Under the pieces are notes generated by a model. That model did no database searches. It was not told the origin of the DNA and saw only the letters and a list, made by a program, of their open reading frames with translations. From an uncultured Paracoccaceae bacterium (GTDB taxonomy: Bacteria; Pseudomonadota; Alphaproteobacteria; Rhodobacterales; Rhodobacteraceae), in the NCBI GenBank assembly GCA_947502145.1, contig CANMYO010000002.1, positions 682,001 to 746,000 of the forward strand: a DNA stretch of 64,000 bases, read 5' to 3'. Both the position numbers and the translations under genes were made by a program. Numbering within the stretch: position 1 is the stretch's first letter; every line of letters starts with the position of its first letter. Below are positions 50,201 to 57,596 of the stretch, piece after piece.

Positions 50201-51863
50201 CGCCCGCGCCGCCGTGAATCGTGTCCGCGTCGTCGCCGCCTTTGATGGTGTCATTCCCAGCGCCACCGGTCAGATCGTCATCGCCAGCGCCGCCATCAAT
50301 GTAGTCGTCACCATCTTCACCGTTGATGACATCACCAGCGTCGTCGGCGTCACCATTCAGCGCATAGCACAGGTTGTCGATCGCACCAGAGCCGGAAATG
50401 ATCACTTCCATGCGCACAACGCCATCCTGATTGATCGCCTGGCTCAACTGCCCACCGTTAGAGGTGGTTGCCGTGTCGATCTGACGGATCAGGTTGCCGT
50501 CAGCATCATACATCTTGATCCACGCGCCGCGCTCGATGTCGAGGAAATCAAGGCTTTCCACATAGGCTTCGCCATCAAATTCAAAGACGAATGTGCCGCC
50601 ACCTGCGTTGTCATCAGGATCAGTTGCATCGCGGTCCTCGGACAGGATGAGCACGTTGCCAAGGTTACCTGTCGCAAGATCGTAGTCGCCACCCGTTGGG
50701 TTGGCGCTGTCAAAGATCATCACCGGGTTATGTGGGTCGGCGCTGTAGATGTGCACGCCGTTGCCAACATACTGGCCATTCACGAACTCACCGGTCGCAA
50801 GATCGTTGAAATCCAGCTTGCCGTTAAAAGAGACACCACCACCAAACAGGGTGTCATTACCGCTGCCGCCCTCGATATCGTCAGACCCGGCACCGCCGTA
50901 AACAACGTCATCCTGTGAACCGGCGTCGATCGTGTCGTCACCGATGCCACCGTAAAGCTCATCCTCGCCAGAGCCGCCCTTGATAGAATCGTCACCGACA
51001 CCGCCAACCGCAACGTCATCGCCACCATCGCTGTAGACGGTGTCGTTGCCGTCCTGCCCGAACAGCAGGTCATTGTTGCGCATGCCCTCAAGAATGTCGT
51101 TGCCCGCGCCACCGTAGACAAGGTCATCGCCGTCCTGGCCGCAAAGCGTGTCATCACCTTCGCCGCCGTAAATCTCGTCATTGCCGTCCTTGGCCATCAC
51201 AAGATCGTCGCCGCCCCCCGCAAGCACGACATCGTCTTGCGGGCCCTCGCCGGGCAGGATTTCGTCGCCTGCGTCAATCTTGTCGCCGTCCGGATCGCCC
51301 GCATAATTGACGTCGATCACGTCGTCACCGTCCGTGCCTTCGACATAGCCATCAAGCTCTGCCGGCAGATCAAACGTAATGTCGCTGACCGCAACTGTGC
51401 CAGAGTAGTAACGCTCTTCCCCGTTATCCAGAACGATCCAGAACGATGTCAGCGGACCTTCGATGCAGACATCAATGTCTTGACCGTCGTTGGTTGCACC
51501 TGGACCGGGGCTGTTGGTCTGGGTGCCGGTGACAGTATTGCCATCAACGCTGTGTACCCCGGTGACTTCGAATTCGACGGGGACAGGATTCCCGTCGGCA
51601 TCTTTGGTCATTATGGTAATTTCATCAAGGCGATCAACATCAAGCAGTGTAAACTTAATGTTCGTGACTTCTTCTGAAAACCGAATATCGGCGGTGGAGT
51701 CCCGCGTCACGTCCCAGTTCTTGAGCATGCCGTCCTGAACAAACCAGTCCTTGCCTTCGCTATTCTTTGGAGTTGCGACAGAAACGGTGACGTCCTGGCC
51801 ATTCTCACTCAATGTCTGGCTGCCGTCCGAACCAATCTGGTCCCAATCAATCGTTAAGGTCAT
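47295..51863 (-). CDS. Large RTX/Ig-like protein with C-terminal Hint domain (1522 residues)
   Basis: In order: an N-terminal beta domain (residues 1-170); RTX block 1 (about 175-342); a second beta domain (about 345-505, GNGVHIYSADPHNPVMIFDS); a short RTX block 2 (about 505-585); two VCBS/cadherin-like Ig domains (about 640-850, NVLDNDSDPDGDPLSV and VTYTVDDGNGGTEEASVTI); a long RTX block 3 (about 855-1285); and a 193-residue Hint_2-type domain from Cys1330 (CFTPGTTIATPRGERLVEELQ) to the end. It should bind many calcium ions outside the cell, exported by type I secretion; no exporter is in the window. The Hint domain may cleave itself; that is untested. Confidence 0.9.
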   Translation of the reverse strand: MTLTIDWDQIGSDGSQTLSENGQDVTVSVATPKNSEGKDWFVQDGMLKNWDVTRDSTADIRFSEEVTNIKFTLLDVDRLDEITIMTKDADGNPVPVEFEVTGVHSVDGNTVTGTQTNSPGPGATNDGQDIDVCIEGPLTSFWIVLDNGEERYYSGTVAVSDITFDLPAELDGYVEGTDGDDVIDVNYAGDPDGDKIDAGDEILPGEGPQDDVVLAGGGDDLVMAKDGNDEIYGGEGDDTLCGQDGDDLVYGGAGNDILEGMRNNDLLFGQDGNDTVYSDGGDDVAVGGVGDDSIKGGSGEDELYGGIGDDTIDAGSQDDVVYGGAGSDDIEGGSGNDTLFGGGVSFNGKLDFNDLATGEFVNGQYVGNGVHIYSADPHNPVMIFDSANPTGGDYDLATGNLGNVLILSEDRDATDPDDNAGGGTFVFEFDGEAYVESLDFLDIERGAWIKMYDADGNLIRQIDTATTSNGGQLSQAINQDGVVRMEVIISGSGAIDNLCYALNGDADDAGDVINGEDGDDYIDGGAGDDDLTGGAGNDTIKGGDDADTIHGGAGDTVDGGAGGNDYDVLDLTGQGPFYLAGPGGTGNPVPDSNGNGIDGQVVFVDGDGNPTGEVIDFTEIEEVIGNEINRGPDAEDDDFTAGEDDPAGVVGNVLDNDSDPDGDPLSVGEVNGDPNAVGTPVAGDNGGLVTINPDGTVTFDPNGEFEALGEGEEATTTVTYTVDDGNGGTEEASVTITVTGVNDGPVARDNAYDVRFDEAAGDIDGNVLTDNTGDGVDSDPEDDPLTVIGVGAALGGVGTAVAGSNGGLFTIAADGTVDFDANGEFDDLGLNDTRTTTVEYTISDGNGGTSTATASFTVSGINDGTVQGTAGDDIINPDIPYVDADGDVVDNNDAILDGDVENDDLILGFEGNDSIDAGDGDDRVFGGADNDTIDGGAGNDGLVGGDGNDIIEGGDGDDMAFGNAGNDELYGGSGNDKLEGGTGDDLLEGGVGDDDLWAGAGNDTVLGGDGDDVANGGSGNDVIHGEAGNDTLDGSNGDDTVFGGAGDDSIDGDFGHDTLFGGVGNDVVDGGNGNDVIDTSNNVNPLFDNPYPGLGPADPLPNNDLDTVFGGSGDDTISTGDDADYIDGGIGDDVIDAGIDNDSVDGGAGDDVITGGEGVDLIDGGDGNDLIYGGLDNDTFDIPDAVDLLPGNNIDTLEGGAGNDTIFGRDDDDVLFGGTGDDTLDGGIDDDSIEGGEGADTIIGGEGEDNLSGGLGNDLFLGGNGGDVVVGGEDPDLDGDGQSDDVDVLDLTGSNVDRIEYVPGDPEAGTVYFTDGSTMTFSEIENVIPCFTPGTTIATPRGERLVEELQVGDKIITRDNGIQEIAWLGHKAMSGKQLAANPHLKPILIKAGSLGQGLPERDMLVSPNHRVLVASEKTQLYFEEREVLAAAKHMTGADGIHAVNVMQTTYVHFMFERHEVVLSNGAWTESFQPGDYSLKGIGNSQRNEIFELFPELSTRTGLEGYQSARKALKKHEARLLMR

Positions 51864-52036
51864 CCTGTCGTCTCCTCGTCACCCGTGTGAAATCACGGAT
51901 CTTTCAAAACCAATCCGGCAGCGGCCCTGTCAAAAAAGAAGGGCCAAAGGCACATCGCTACCGGCGGCACCCGCAAAGGTGCCGTTGCGAAATATACTGC
52001 TAGGAAGAAAACCCCCACTCGCAGACAAACACATTC

Positions 52037-52052
52037 GTCAGGTCAACCTGAC
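52037..52052. promoter_or_regulatory. 16-base palindrome upstream of large RTX-Hint gene
   Basis: GTCAGGT-CA-ACCTGAC is a perfect 7+2+7 inverted repeat, followed by a further CTGAC half-site. It lies 174 bases before the RTX-Hint start. The CAGGT/ACCTG halves recall LuxR-type lux boxes, but the spacing is shorter than a standard 20-base box. No binding evidence exists. Confidence 0.35.
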
Positions 52053-52197
52053 CTGACGCGGTCGCCCCATCGACCGCAAAGCCCCCCAGTTGGGCACTTT
52101 TGAAATACCCAAGCCGCCGCGCCAAACAAAGGGAAAATGTCCTGATGCGGCATCATATTTGATACAAACAGCCGTTCATGCCTGCATTGGAGGTGAA

Positions 52198-52278
52198 ATG
52201 AAAACAATGCTGCAAAGGGTGCGGTTTCCCGATCCGAAACAATCAGCGACACATGCGCGACAAAAAGGCGCCAAATGA
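52198..52278 (+). CDS. Possible 26-residue peptide
   Basis: GGAGGTGAA lies directly before ATG 52198, an unusually strong ribosome-binding site for a frame of only 26 codons (MKTMLQRVRFPDPK at the start, basic overall). No family is recognised, and the frame may be chance. No promoter was identified with confidence. Confidence 0.22.
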   Translation: MKTMLQRVRFPDPKQSATHARQKGAK

Positions 52279-52311
52279 CCGATTTAAGGCGAAAATTTGG
52301 CAAATCAGCCG

Positions 52312-52650
52312 TTAACATTCGTTAATTGTGCCGGAACTGAAAACAATGGAATGTGCCTTAACCGTGGCACCAGTTTTAAGACAATTTGCCCAAAGTTGGC
52401 CGCAATTGCGTTTCAAATCTGCAAATAAAGCGGGCATCCCCCTGCGATTGTCCCCAAAGGCGGAACGATCAGGCGCCATTTCGGCGAAGAGCCGCCGAAT
52501 CTCGTCGAATCACCGGTCGGAATCGCGCCACATTTCGGCCCAGATTTGCGCGCGGCGCATAGCGTCGTCCCTGCGCGCAACGAAACGCCCATAAAGCCCG
52601 GAGAACGACACAGAGACGCCCGGGCGCAAGCACCACAGATCGGATCAAAC
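52312..52650 (-). pseudogene. Possible gene remnant, one in-frame stop
   Basis: On the minus strand, one frame reads GVSVSFSGLYGRFVARRDDA, then MRRAQIWAEMWRDSDR, a TGA at 52512-52510, and then FDEIRRLFAEMAPDRSAF and ADLKRNCGQLWANCLKTG to a TAA at 52314-52312. The amphipathic, Trp-containing composition on both sides of the TGA is more protein-like than chance intergenic sequence. No family is recognised and no start with a ribosome-binding site was found. It may equally be chance. Confidence 0.2.
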
Positions 52651-52669
52651 CGTCAGTTCAGGGTAAGGC

Positions 52670-52755
52670 TGGTGCCGATGGAGAGACTCGAACTCTCACG
52701 ATGTTACCATCGGGGGATTTTGAATCCCCTGCGTCTACCATTCCGCCACATCGGC
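52670..52755 (-). tRNA. tRNA-Leu, anticodon CAA
   Basis: The 86-base gene, including an encoded CCA end, folds as a class II tRNA. The acceptor stem is GCCGATG/CATCGGC, the anticodon stem GGGGA/TCCCC encloses TTCAAAA (anticodon CAA), the long variable arm is CGATGGTAACATCG, and the T arm carries GTTCGAGTC. The long variable arm and anticodon fit leucine. It is transcribed in the same direction as the zinc-peptidase gene 45 bases upstream. Confidence 0.97.
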
Positions 52756-52800
52756 CAGCGAACACCCTCCTAAGGCGAAGCATTTGGAAGGTCAATCGTG

Positions 52801-53658
52801 CTAAAGCCGGTTTGCGGAAAACGTGTCACAGTCCGCCATATTGCCGCTGTCATAGCCGCGTGCAAACCACCGCTGACGTTGATCTGACGTTCCATGTGTA
52901 AAGGTGTGTGGTCGCACCACCTGCCCTGCGTTGCGCTGCAGGGTATCGTCACCAATCTGTGCCGCTGCATTCATCGCCTCGGCAATATCGCCGCGCTCAA
53001 GTGATCCGAATTTGTCACGTGCCGCCCGCGCCCAGATCCCGGCATAGCAATCCGCCTGCAATTCGGTCCGCACCGACAAGGCGTTTGACGTCGCCTCATC
53101 GCTGCGGGCGCGCAGCTCATTGACCTGGCGCAGCGTACCAACCTCTTGCTGGACGTGGTGCGCGACCTCGTGGGCAATCACATAGGCCGCGGCAAAGTCA
53201 CCGCCCGCGCCCAGACGCTGTTCAAGCGTCACAAAGAAATCCGTGTCCAGATAAGCGGTTTCATCACTGGGACAATAGAATGGTCCCGTCTCGGCCGAGG
53301 CACCGCCGCAAGCCGACCGCACCGCCCCCTTGAAGATCACCAGCGTGGGTTCGTCATATGCGATACCGGCCTGCTGCGGCAGTATCTCTGCCCAAACCTC
53401 TTCCGTGTCGGCCAGCACGACCGAGACAAATTGTTCCGCCCGCCTGTCAGCTTCGGTCATTTCAGACGCATTTTGCGTGGTGGGTGCACCGCTGCCGCCC
53501 AAATCGACAAACTGGCTGACATCCACGCCAAAATACCACCCCAGCAGCAGGATCACGATCGCGCCAACGCCGCCAATACCTGCGCCACCCCCGACCCGAC
53601 CGCGCCCGCCACCGCGACGCACTACATTCCGGCTTCCGCGCCGACCTTGCCACTTCAT
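52801..53658 (-). CDS. YpfJ-like neutral zinc metallopeptidase
   Basis: The 285-residue protein has a basic Gly/Arg-rich N-terminus, one membrane helix (about residues 28-46) and a periplasmic zinc peptidase domain. HEVAHH (163-168) supplies two zinc ligands and the catalytic Glu, and ELQADCYAGIWA the third ligand. Other family marks are FYCPSDETAYLDTDFF and a paired-Cys pattern. YpfJ-type proteins are of unknown substrate. ATG 53658 was chosen. The tRNA-Leu gene follows closely. Confidence 0.9.
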   Translation of the reverse strand: MKWQGRRGSRNVVRRGGGRGRVGGGAGIGGVGAIVILLLGWYFGVDVSQFVDLGGSGAPTTQNASEMTEADRRAEQFVSVVLADTEEVWAEILPQQAGIAYDEPTLVIFKGAVRSACGGASAETGPFYCPSDETAYLDTDFFVTLEQRLGAGGDFAAAYVIAHEVAHHVQQEVGTLRQVNELRARSDEATSNALSVRTELQADCYAGIWARAARDKFGSLERGDIAEAMNAAAQIGDDTLQRNAGQVVRPHTFTHGTSDQRQRWFARGYDSGNMADCDTFSANRL

Positions 53659-53772
53659 ATGCAAACCCCCATCTACAGGCCATTAATCTGCGCGAAATTG
53701 TCCTGCACGACAAGCTTGACGCACCGCCATGCGCGTGGCCTAAGGCGGGAAACTCGAAAACAGGCGACGTTC

Positions 53773-54351
53773 ATGCTGCGACGGCTTTACGACTGGACCA
53801 TTCAACTGGCGCATTCTCCGCATGCGCTCTGGGCGCTGGCCGTCATTTCGTTCATTGAATCGTCGTTCTTTCCGATTCCGCCGGATGTGCTGATGATCCC
53901 GCTGATCATTGCGCGCCCGAACCGCGCATTCCTGATCGCGACCGTATGCACCCTATCCTCTGTCGCGGGGGCCCTGCTGGGCTATTACATCGGGTTTGGC
54001 TTGTTTGAGACCGTCGGACGCCCGATTCTGGATCTTTATGGCAAGAACGAGTCATTTGCCGAGATGTCCGCGAACTTTAACGAATACGGGGCTTGGGCGG
54101 TGATCGTCGCCGGGGTTACCATGCTGCCGTTCAAGGTTGTCACAATCGCATCAGGCGTCACCGGGATGTCGCTGCCCGTCTTCATCGCCTCGGCGATCTT
54201 TGCCCGCGCGATCCGGTTCTTTCTTGTCGCCGCCTTGCTGTGGAAATTTGGTGAACCGATCCGCGATTTCATTGAAAAACGTCTGACCCTGATGTTCACA
54301 TTGTTCTGCATTGTGCTGATCGGCGGCTTTCTGATGCTGGGATTCCTATGA
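53773..54351 (+). CDS. YqaA/DedA-like membrane protein
   Basis: The 192-residue protein has four or five transmembrane helices and the YqaA pattern: WALAVISFIESSFFPIPPDVLMIPLI, LSSVAGALLGYYIGFGLFE, and YGAWAVIVAGVTMLPFKVVTIASG (the VAGVTPLPFK-type re-entrant loop), then a tail helix. DedA-superfamily members support membrane integrity and may move polyprenyl phosphates or phospholipids. It overlaps dsbB by ATGA (54348-54351), suggesting linked expression in envelope upkeep. Confidence 0.88.
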   Translation: MLRRLYDWTIQLAHSPHALWALAVISFIESSFFPIPPDVLMIPLIIARPNRAFLIATVCTLSSVAGALLGYYIGFGLFETVGRPILDLYGKNESFAEMSANFNEYGAWAVIVAGVTMLPFKVVTIASGVTGMSLPVFIASAIFARAIRFFLVAALLWKFGEPIRDFIEKRLTLMFTLFCIVLIGGFLMLGFL

Positions 54352-54794
54352 CACGTCAAATTCTGATCATCTGGGCTGCGTTTGGCTCTTTTGCGCTGCT
54401 TGCGGGGGCGTATCTGTTCCAGTTCATCGGATACACGCCCTGCCAAATGTGCCTCTGGCAGCGCTGGCCGCATTTTGTAGCGATTGCTGTGGGGCTTGTG
54501 GCGATGCGGATCGGTGGAAAGCTGTTGCCCGCATTGGGCGCACTGGCCACGGCGACCACCTCAGCGATTGGCGTCTATCATACCGGTGTGGAAAGAGACT
54601 GGTGGGAAGGTCCTTCGTCCTGCACCGGGACCGGTGGCGATCTGTCGGGTGATCTGCTTTCGCTTGATGGCCCGAGGCTGGTCATGTGCGATCAGGTATC
54701 GTGGGAGCTTTTCAGCCTGTCTATGGCAAGCTGGAATGCGCTGTTCGCGGCAGGCCTTTGTCTGGTCTGGATCGCCGCCTTTCGCAAATCCTAA
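54348..54794 (+). CDS. dsbB: Disulfide bond formation protein B
   Basis: The 148-residue membrane protein has four helices and both DsbB cysteine pairs: Cys32-Cys35 in YTPCQMCLWQRWPH and Cys92 and Cys114 in the second periplasmic loop (SSCTGT, VMCDQV). It would reoxidise a periplasmic DsbA using quinone. A dsbA partner is not in the window; the FrnE-like protein at 31.4 kb is cytoplasmic. It is coupled to the YqaA-like gene and its stop overlaps the convergent Lrp gene by 4 bases. Confidence 0.9.
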   Translation: MTRQILIIWAAFGSFALLAGAYLFQFIGYTPCQMCLWQRWPHFVAIAVGLVAMRIGGKLLPALGALATATTSAIGVYHTGVERDWWEGPSSCTGTGGDLSGDLLSLDGPRLVMCDQVSWELFSLSMASWNALFAAGLCLVWIAAFRKS

Positions 54795-55210
54795 CGGGTC
54801 GTCGACAGCAGCAGGTTTGTTTCTGACCGGCTGATCGCCTCGATATTTCGGATGGCGAACAGGACCCTGTCAAAGGATTCAAGGGTTTCACTGCCAATCT
54901 CTGCGATCAGATCCCAGGTGCCGTTGGTCGAATGTACCGCATGAACCTGCGGCATGGCGCGCAGGGCACGTGCGACCTTTTCTGCGCCACGTCCGGCAAT
55001 TTCCAGCATCATCAACCCGCGCACCGGCTGCGGCGTCACATCGGCGCGGGTCAGCACGGTGAACCCGGCAATCTCTCCGCCAGCGATCAGCCGATCCATC
55101 CGCGCCTTGACTGTGGCGCGAGTCACACCAAGATCCGCCGCCAGGGCAGAGAGGGATGCGCGCCCGTTGCGCCGCAGCATGCTGATCAACCGACCGTCCA
55201 ATTTGTCCAT
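54791..55210 (-). CDS. Lrp/AsnC family transcriptional regulator
   Basis: The 139-residue protein has an N-terminal helix-turn-helix (MDKLDGRLISMLRRNGRASLSALAADLGVTRATVKARMDRL) and a C-terminal RAM/AsnC ligand domain (residues 65-135, RGLMMLEIAGRGAEKVARAL ... GTWDLIAEIG). ATG 55210 was chosen at the family start. It is divergent from arginase and ornithine cyclodeaminase genes, the arrangement of a local Lrp-type activator responding to arginine or ornithine; that target is inference. Confidence 0.92.
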   Translation of the reverse strand: MDKLDGRLISMLRRNGRASLSALAADLGVTRATVKARMDRLIAGGEIAGFTVLTRADVTPQPVRGLMMLEIAGRGAEKVARALRAMPQVHAVHSTNGTWDLIAEIGSETLESFDRVLFAIRNIEAISRSETNLLLSTTR

Positions 55211-55224
55211 GGTAACTGCCCATT

Positions 55225-55255
55225 TTGTACAATTCACCTTCGTTTCGCACAATTT
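55225..55255. promoter_or_regulatory. Possible Lrp half-sites between regulator and arginase genes
   Basis: TGTACAATT (55226-55234) and CGCACAATT (55247-55255) are near-identical direct repeats spaced 21 bases apart, two helical turns, in the 86-base divergent region. The first includes the palindrome TTGTACAA. Helically phased half-sites are the usual Lrp/AsnC pattern. Confidence 0.4.
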
Positions 55256-55296
55256 GACGGCTTCCTGCAATCGATCAATTCCGCAAAGATCAGAGC

Positions 55297-56223
55297 ATGA
55301 CACAACATTGCATCCTGATTGGCGCCCCCCATGACGCGGGCAAGAAACGGCGCGGTTGCCTGATGGGCCCCGACGCTTACCGGACCGCTGGCCTGGCCGA
55401 GGCGATCACTGCCCTTGGTCACAGCGTTCATGACGTGGGTAACGTCAGCCCTGCCAAGGTTGAGGTTGGCGCCCCCAAGAACCCGCTGGTCCACCAATTG
55501 GCAGAAAACGTTGGTTGGACAATTGCCCTTGCCGAAGCTGCCGAAACCCACGCCCCAGAGGGGATGCCCATCTTCATGGGAGGGGATCACGCACTGGCGC
55601 TTGGGACCGTTGCCGGTATGGCCGCACACCACGCGAAATCCGATCGCCCGTTCTTTGTGCTTTGGCTTGATGCCCATAGCGACATCCACACGCCCGACAC
55701 CACCGATAGCGGCAACCTGCATGGAACGCCCGTTGGCTATGTCACCGGCAAACCGGGATTCGAGGATTTCCCGCCCCTCAAGGCCAAGGTCGATCCCAGC
55801 AATATCTGCATGATTGGGCTGCGGTCGGTTGACGGCGCTGAACATGCGATGCTGCAACAGATGGACGTTGACGTGGTTGATATGCGGATGATCGACGAAT
55901 CCGGCATCAAAGCCCCGCTTGAGGCCTTCCTTGACCGGGTAAAAGCGGCCAATGGCGTGCTGCATGTCTCACTTGATGTGGATTTTCTTGACCCTTCCGT
56001 CGCACCGGCGGTGGGCACGACGGTGCCCGGCGGCGCAACCGTGCGCGAAGGTCATCTGGTCATGGAAATGCTGTGTGATTCCGGCGTGGTTGGATCGCTT
56101 GATCTGGTTGAACTGAACCCGTTTCTGGATGAGCGCGGCAAGACCGCGACGCTTATGGTTGATCTGACCGCCTCGCTGCTTGGTCGCCGCGTCTTTGACC
56201 GCCCAACGCGGAGCCATGGATGA
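55297..56223 (+). CDS. rocF: Arginase
   Basis: The 308-residue enzyme has the manganese-binding motifs of the arginase family: GGDHALALGT, WLDAHSDIHTPD and SLDVDFLDPSVAPAVGTTVPGG, and the LVELNPFLDERGKTA closing segment. LHGTPVGYV is the substrate-loop region of true arginases. It splits arginine to ornithine and urea. It lies 42 bases before the ornithine cyclodeaminase gene on the same strand; together they make a catabolic route to proline. Confidence 0.93.
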   Translation: MTQHCILIGAPHDAGKKRRGCLMGPDAYRTAGLAEAITALGHSVHDVGNVSPAKVEVGAPKNPLVHQLAENVGWTIALAEAAETHAPEGMPIFMGGDHALALGTVAGMAAHHAKSDRPFFVLWLDAHSDIHTPDTTDSGNLHGTPVGYVTGKPGFEDFPPLKAKVDPSNICMIGLRSVDGAEHAMLQQMDVDVVDMRMIDESGIKAPLEAFLDRVKAANGVLHVSLDVDFLDPSVAPAVGTTVPGGATVREGHLVMEMLCDSGVVGSLDLVELNPFLDERGKTATLMVDLTASLLGRRVFDRPTRSHG

Positions 56224-56265
56224 TCCGCACGCACCTGCCCTTGCGGCCCATTGAAAGCAATTGAC

Positions 56266-57312
56266 ATGACGACCCCCTCCAAACTTGCCCTTGTGCCCTT
56301 TGTCAGCGTCGACAACATGATGCGCCTGACCCATCACATCGGGATCGAAAACGTGATGCGCGATCTGACCGACTATATCGAAGACGACTTTGCGCGATGG
56401 GAAATGTTCGACAAGACGCCCCGCGTCGGTTCACACTCCGAGGTTGGCGTGATTGAGCTGATGCCCACGTCCGATGGTGAGCTTTACGGCTTCAAATACG
56501 TCAACGGCCACCCCAAGAACATGAAAGAAGGGCTGCAGACTGTCACCGGCTTTGGTGTGCTGGCGGATGTTTACAGCGGGTATCCTGTCCTGTTGTCGGA
56601 AATGACACTGCTGACAGCCCTGCGCACGGCGGCGACCTCGGCTGTTGCGACGAAACATCTGGCGCGCAAGGACAGCAAGACAATGGCAATGATCGGCAAT
56701 GGCTCGCAGTCGGAATTCCAGTGCCTTGCTCTCAAGGCGGTATGCGGCATTGAAAACGTGCGCCTGTTTGACATCGACCCTGCGGCAACCGCTAAGGCAA
56801 TGGCCAATCTAGCGGGATCCGGGCTGAAGCTGACGGCGTGCAAAACGATCGAAGAGGTCGTGTCAGGTGCTGACGTGATCACCACGGCCACGGCGGACAA
56901 GGACATGCAGACCATCCTGACCGACAACCTTGTTGGCGCGGGTGTGCATATCAACGCCATTGGGGGTGATTGCCCCGGCAAGACTGAGCTGCACCGCGAT
57001 ATCGTCGCCCGCGCCTCTGTATTTGTCGAATACCCACCGCAGACCCGGATCGAGGGTGAGATTCAACAGATGGACCCCGACCACCCGGTCACAGAACTCT
57101 GGCAAGTGATGACAGGCAAGGCTGACGGGCGTCGTTCGGCGTCAGAGGTCACCCTGTTTGACGGTGTCGGCTTTGCGATCGAGGATTTTTCGGCCCTGCG
57201 GTATGTCCATCAGCAGATCAAGGGCACGCCTTTTTACAAGGATCTGGACTTTGTTGCCGACCCAGATGATCCCCGCGATCTTTTTGGTATGCTGCAACGG
57301 GCCAAGCCCTAG
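56266..57312 (+). CDS. Ornithine cyclodeaminase
   Basis: The 348-residue enzyme belongs to the OCD/mu-crystallin family. It has GFKYVNGHPKNMKEGLQTVTGFGVLADVYSGYP (substrate site), AMIGNGSQSEFQCLALKAV (NAD-binding Rossmann motif), VITTATADKDMQTIL and GVHINAIGGDCPGKTELHRDI. It converts ornithine to proline and ammonia, the step after arginase. ATG 56266 was chosen; a TTG at 56251 in frame lacks support. No proline-catabolic gene is adjacent. Confidence 0.93.
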   Translation: MTTPSKLALVPFVSVDNMMRLTHHIGIENVMRDLTDYIEDDFARWEMFDKTPRVGSHSEVGVIELMPTSDGELYGFKYVNGHPKNMKEGLQTVTGFGVLADVYSGYPVLLSEMTLLTALRTAATSAVATKHLARKDSKTMAMIGNGSQSEFQCLALKAVCGIENVRLFDIDPAATAKAMANLAGSGLKLTACKTIEEVVSGADVITTATADKDMQTILTDNLVGAGVHINAIGGDCPGKTELHRDIVARASVFVEYPPQTRIEGEIQQMDPDHPVTELWQVMTGKADGRRSASEVTLFDGVGFAIEDFSALRYVHQQIKGTPFYKDLDFVADPDDPRDLFGMLQRAKP

Positions 57313-57329
57313 CGCGAGGTTCTCCGGCG

Positions 57330-57596
57330 TCAGTGATAGGTGAATTCGCCTGTCACGTGCCGCCATTCTCCGGGTGAAATCATCTTGCGATGCACAAATC
57401 GGACCGAATGCAGCGGTCCGTCCAGTTCGGCGCGCCAGAAATCAATAAAGGTCAAAAGCCGGTCATGGTCCGGGGCAAGATCATAGTCCTGCCAGACGAA
57501 GGTATTCAAAACATGGGGAAAATCGGGCATGTGATAGGTCATCTCTGCCGTGGTGAGCCCATAGCCCTTCAGCATTAGTTCGGTGTCTTGCGTCAT
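57330..57596 (-). CDS. Usg family protein
   Basis: The 88-residue protein matches the Usg family of Alphaproteobacteria: MLKGYGLTTAEMTYHMPDFP, FVWQDYDLAPDHDRLLTFIDFW and HSVRFVHRKMISPGEWR. Function is unknown; in several species the gene lies near tryptophan biosynthesis genes, which is not the case here. It is convergent with the ornithine cyclodeaminase gene and divergent from gyrA. Confidence 0.92.
   Translation of the reverse strand: MTQDTELMLKGYGLTTAEMTYHMPDFPHVLNTFVWQDYDLAPDHDRLLTFIDFWRAELDGPLHSVRFVHRKMISPGEWRHVTGEFTYH

Larger units (their letters stand above)
51864..52669. other. 806-base intergenic region between RTX-Hint gene and tRNA-Leu
   Basis: The left part must hold the promoter of the large RTX-Hint gene and contains the palindrome at 52037-52052. 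A 26-codon frame at 52198-52278 has a strong ribosome-binding site. The right part (about 52312-52650, minus strand) contains a protein-like frame broken by one TGA at 52512-52510, which may be a decayed gene. A TTAA-N6-TTAA at 52312-52325 is one base short of the CtrA spacing. Confidence 0.45.

Noticed and set aside
47715-50918. 1067-codon plus-strand frame opposite the RTX gene
   Set aside because: The Gly-Asp-rich RTX codons keep the antisense frame open; the translation is a Val/Ala/Ile-rich low-complexity repeat with no start signal.
52312-52325. Second CtrA box, TTAACATTCGTTAA
   Set aside because: The spacing is six bases, not seven, and it is not placed at a gene start.
52328-52594. 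88-codon plus-strand frame in the RTX-tRNA gap
   Set aside because: No ribosome-binding site, composition rich in Ser/Arg typical of antisense frames, and it lies opposite the more protein-like minus-strand frame.
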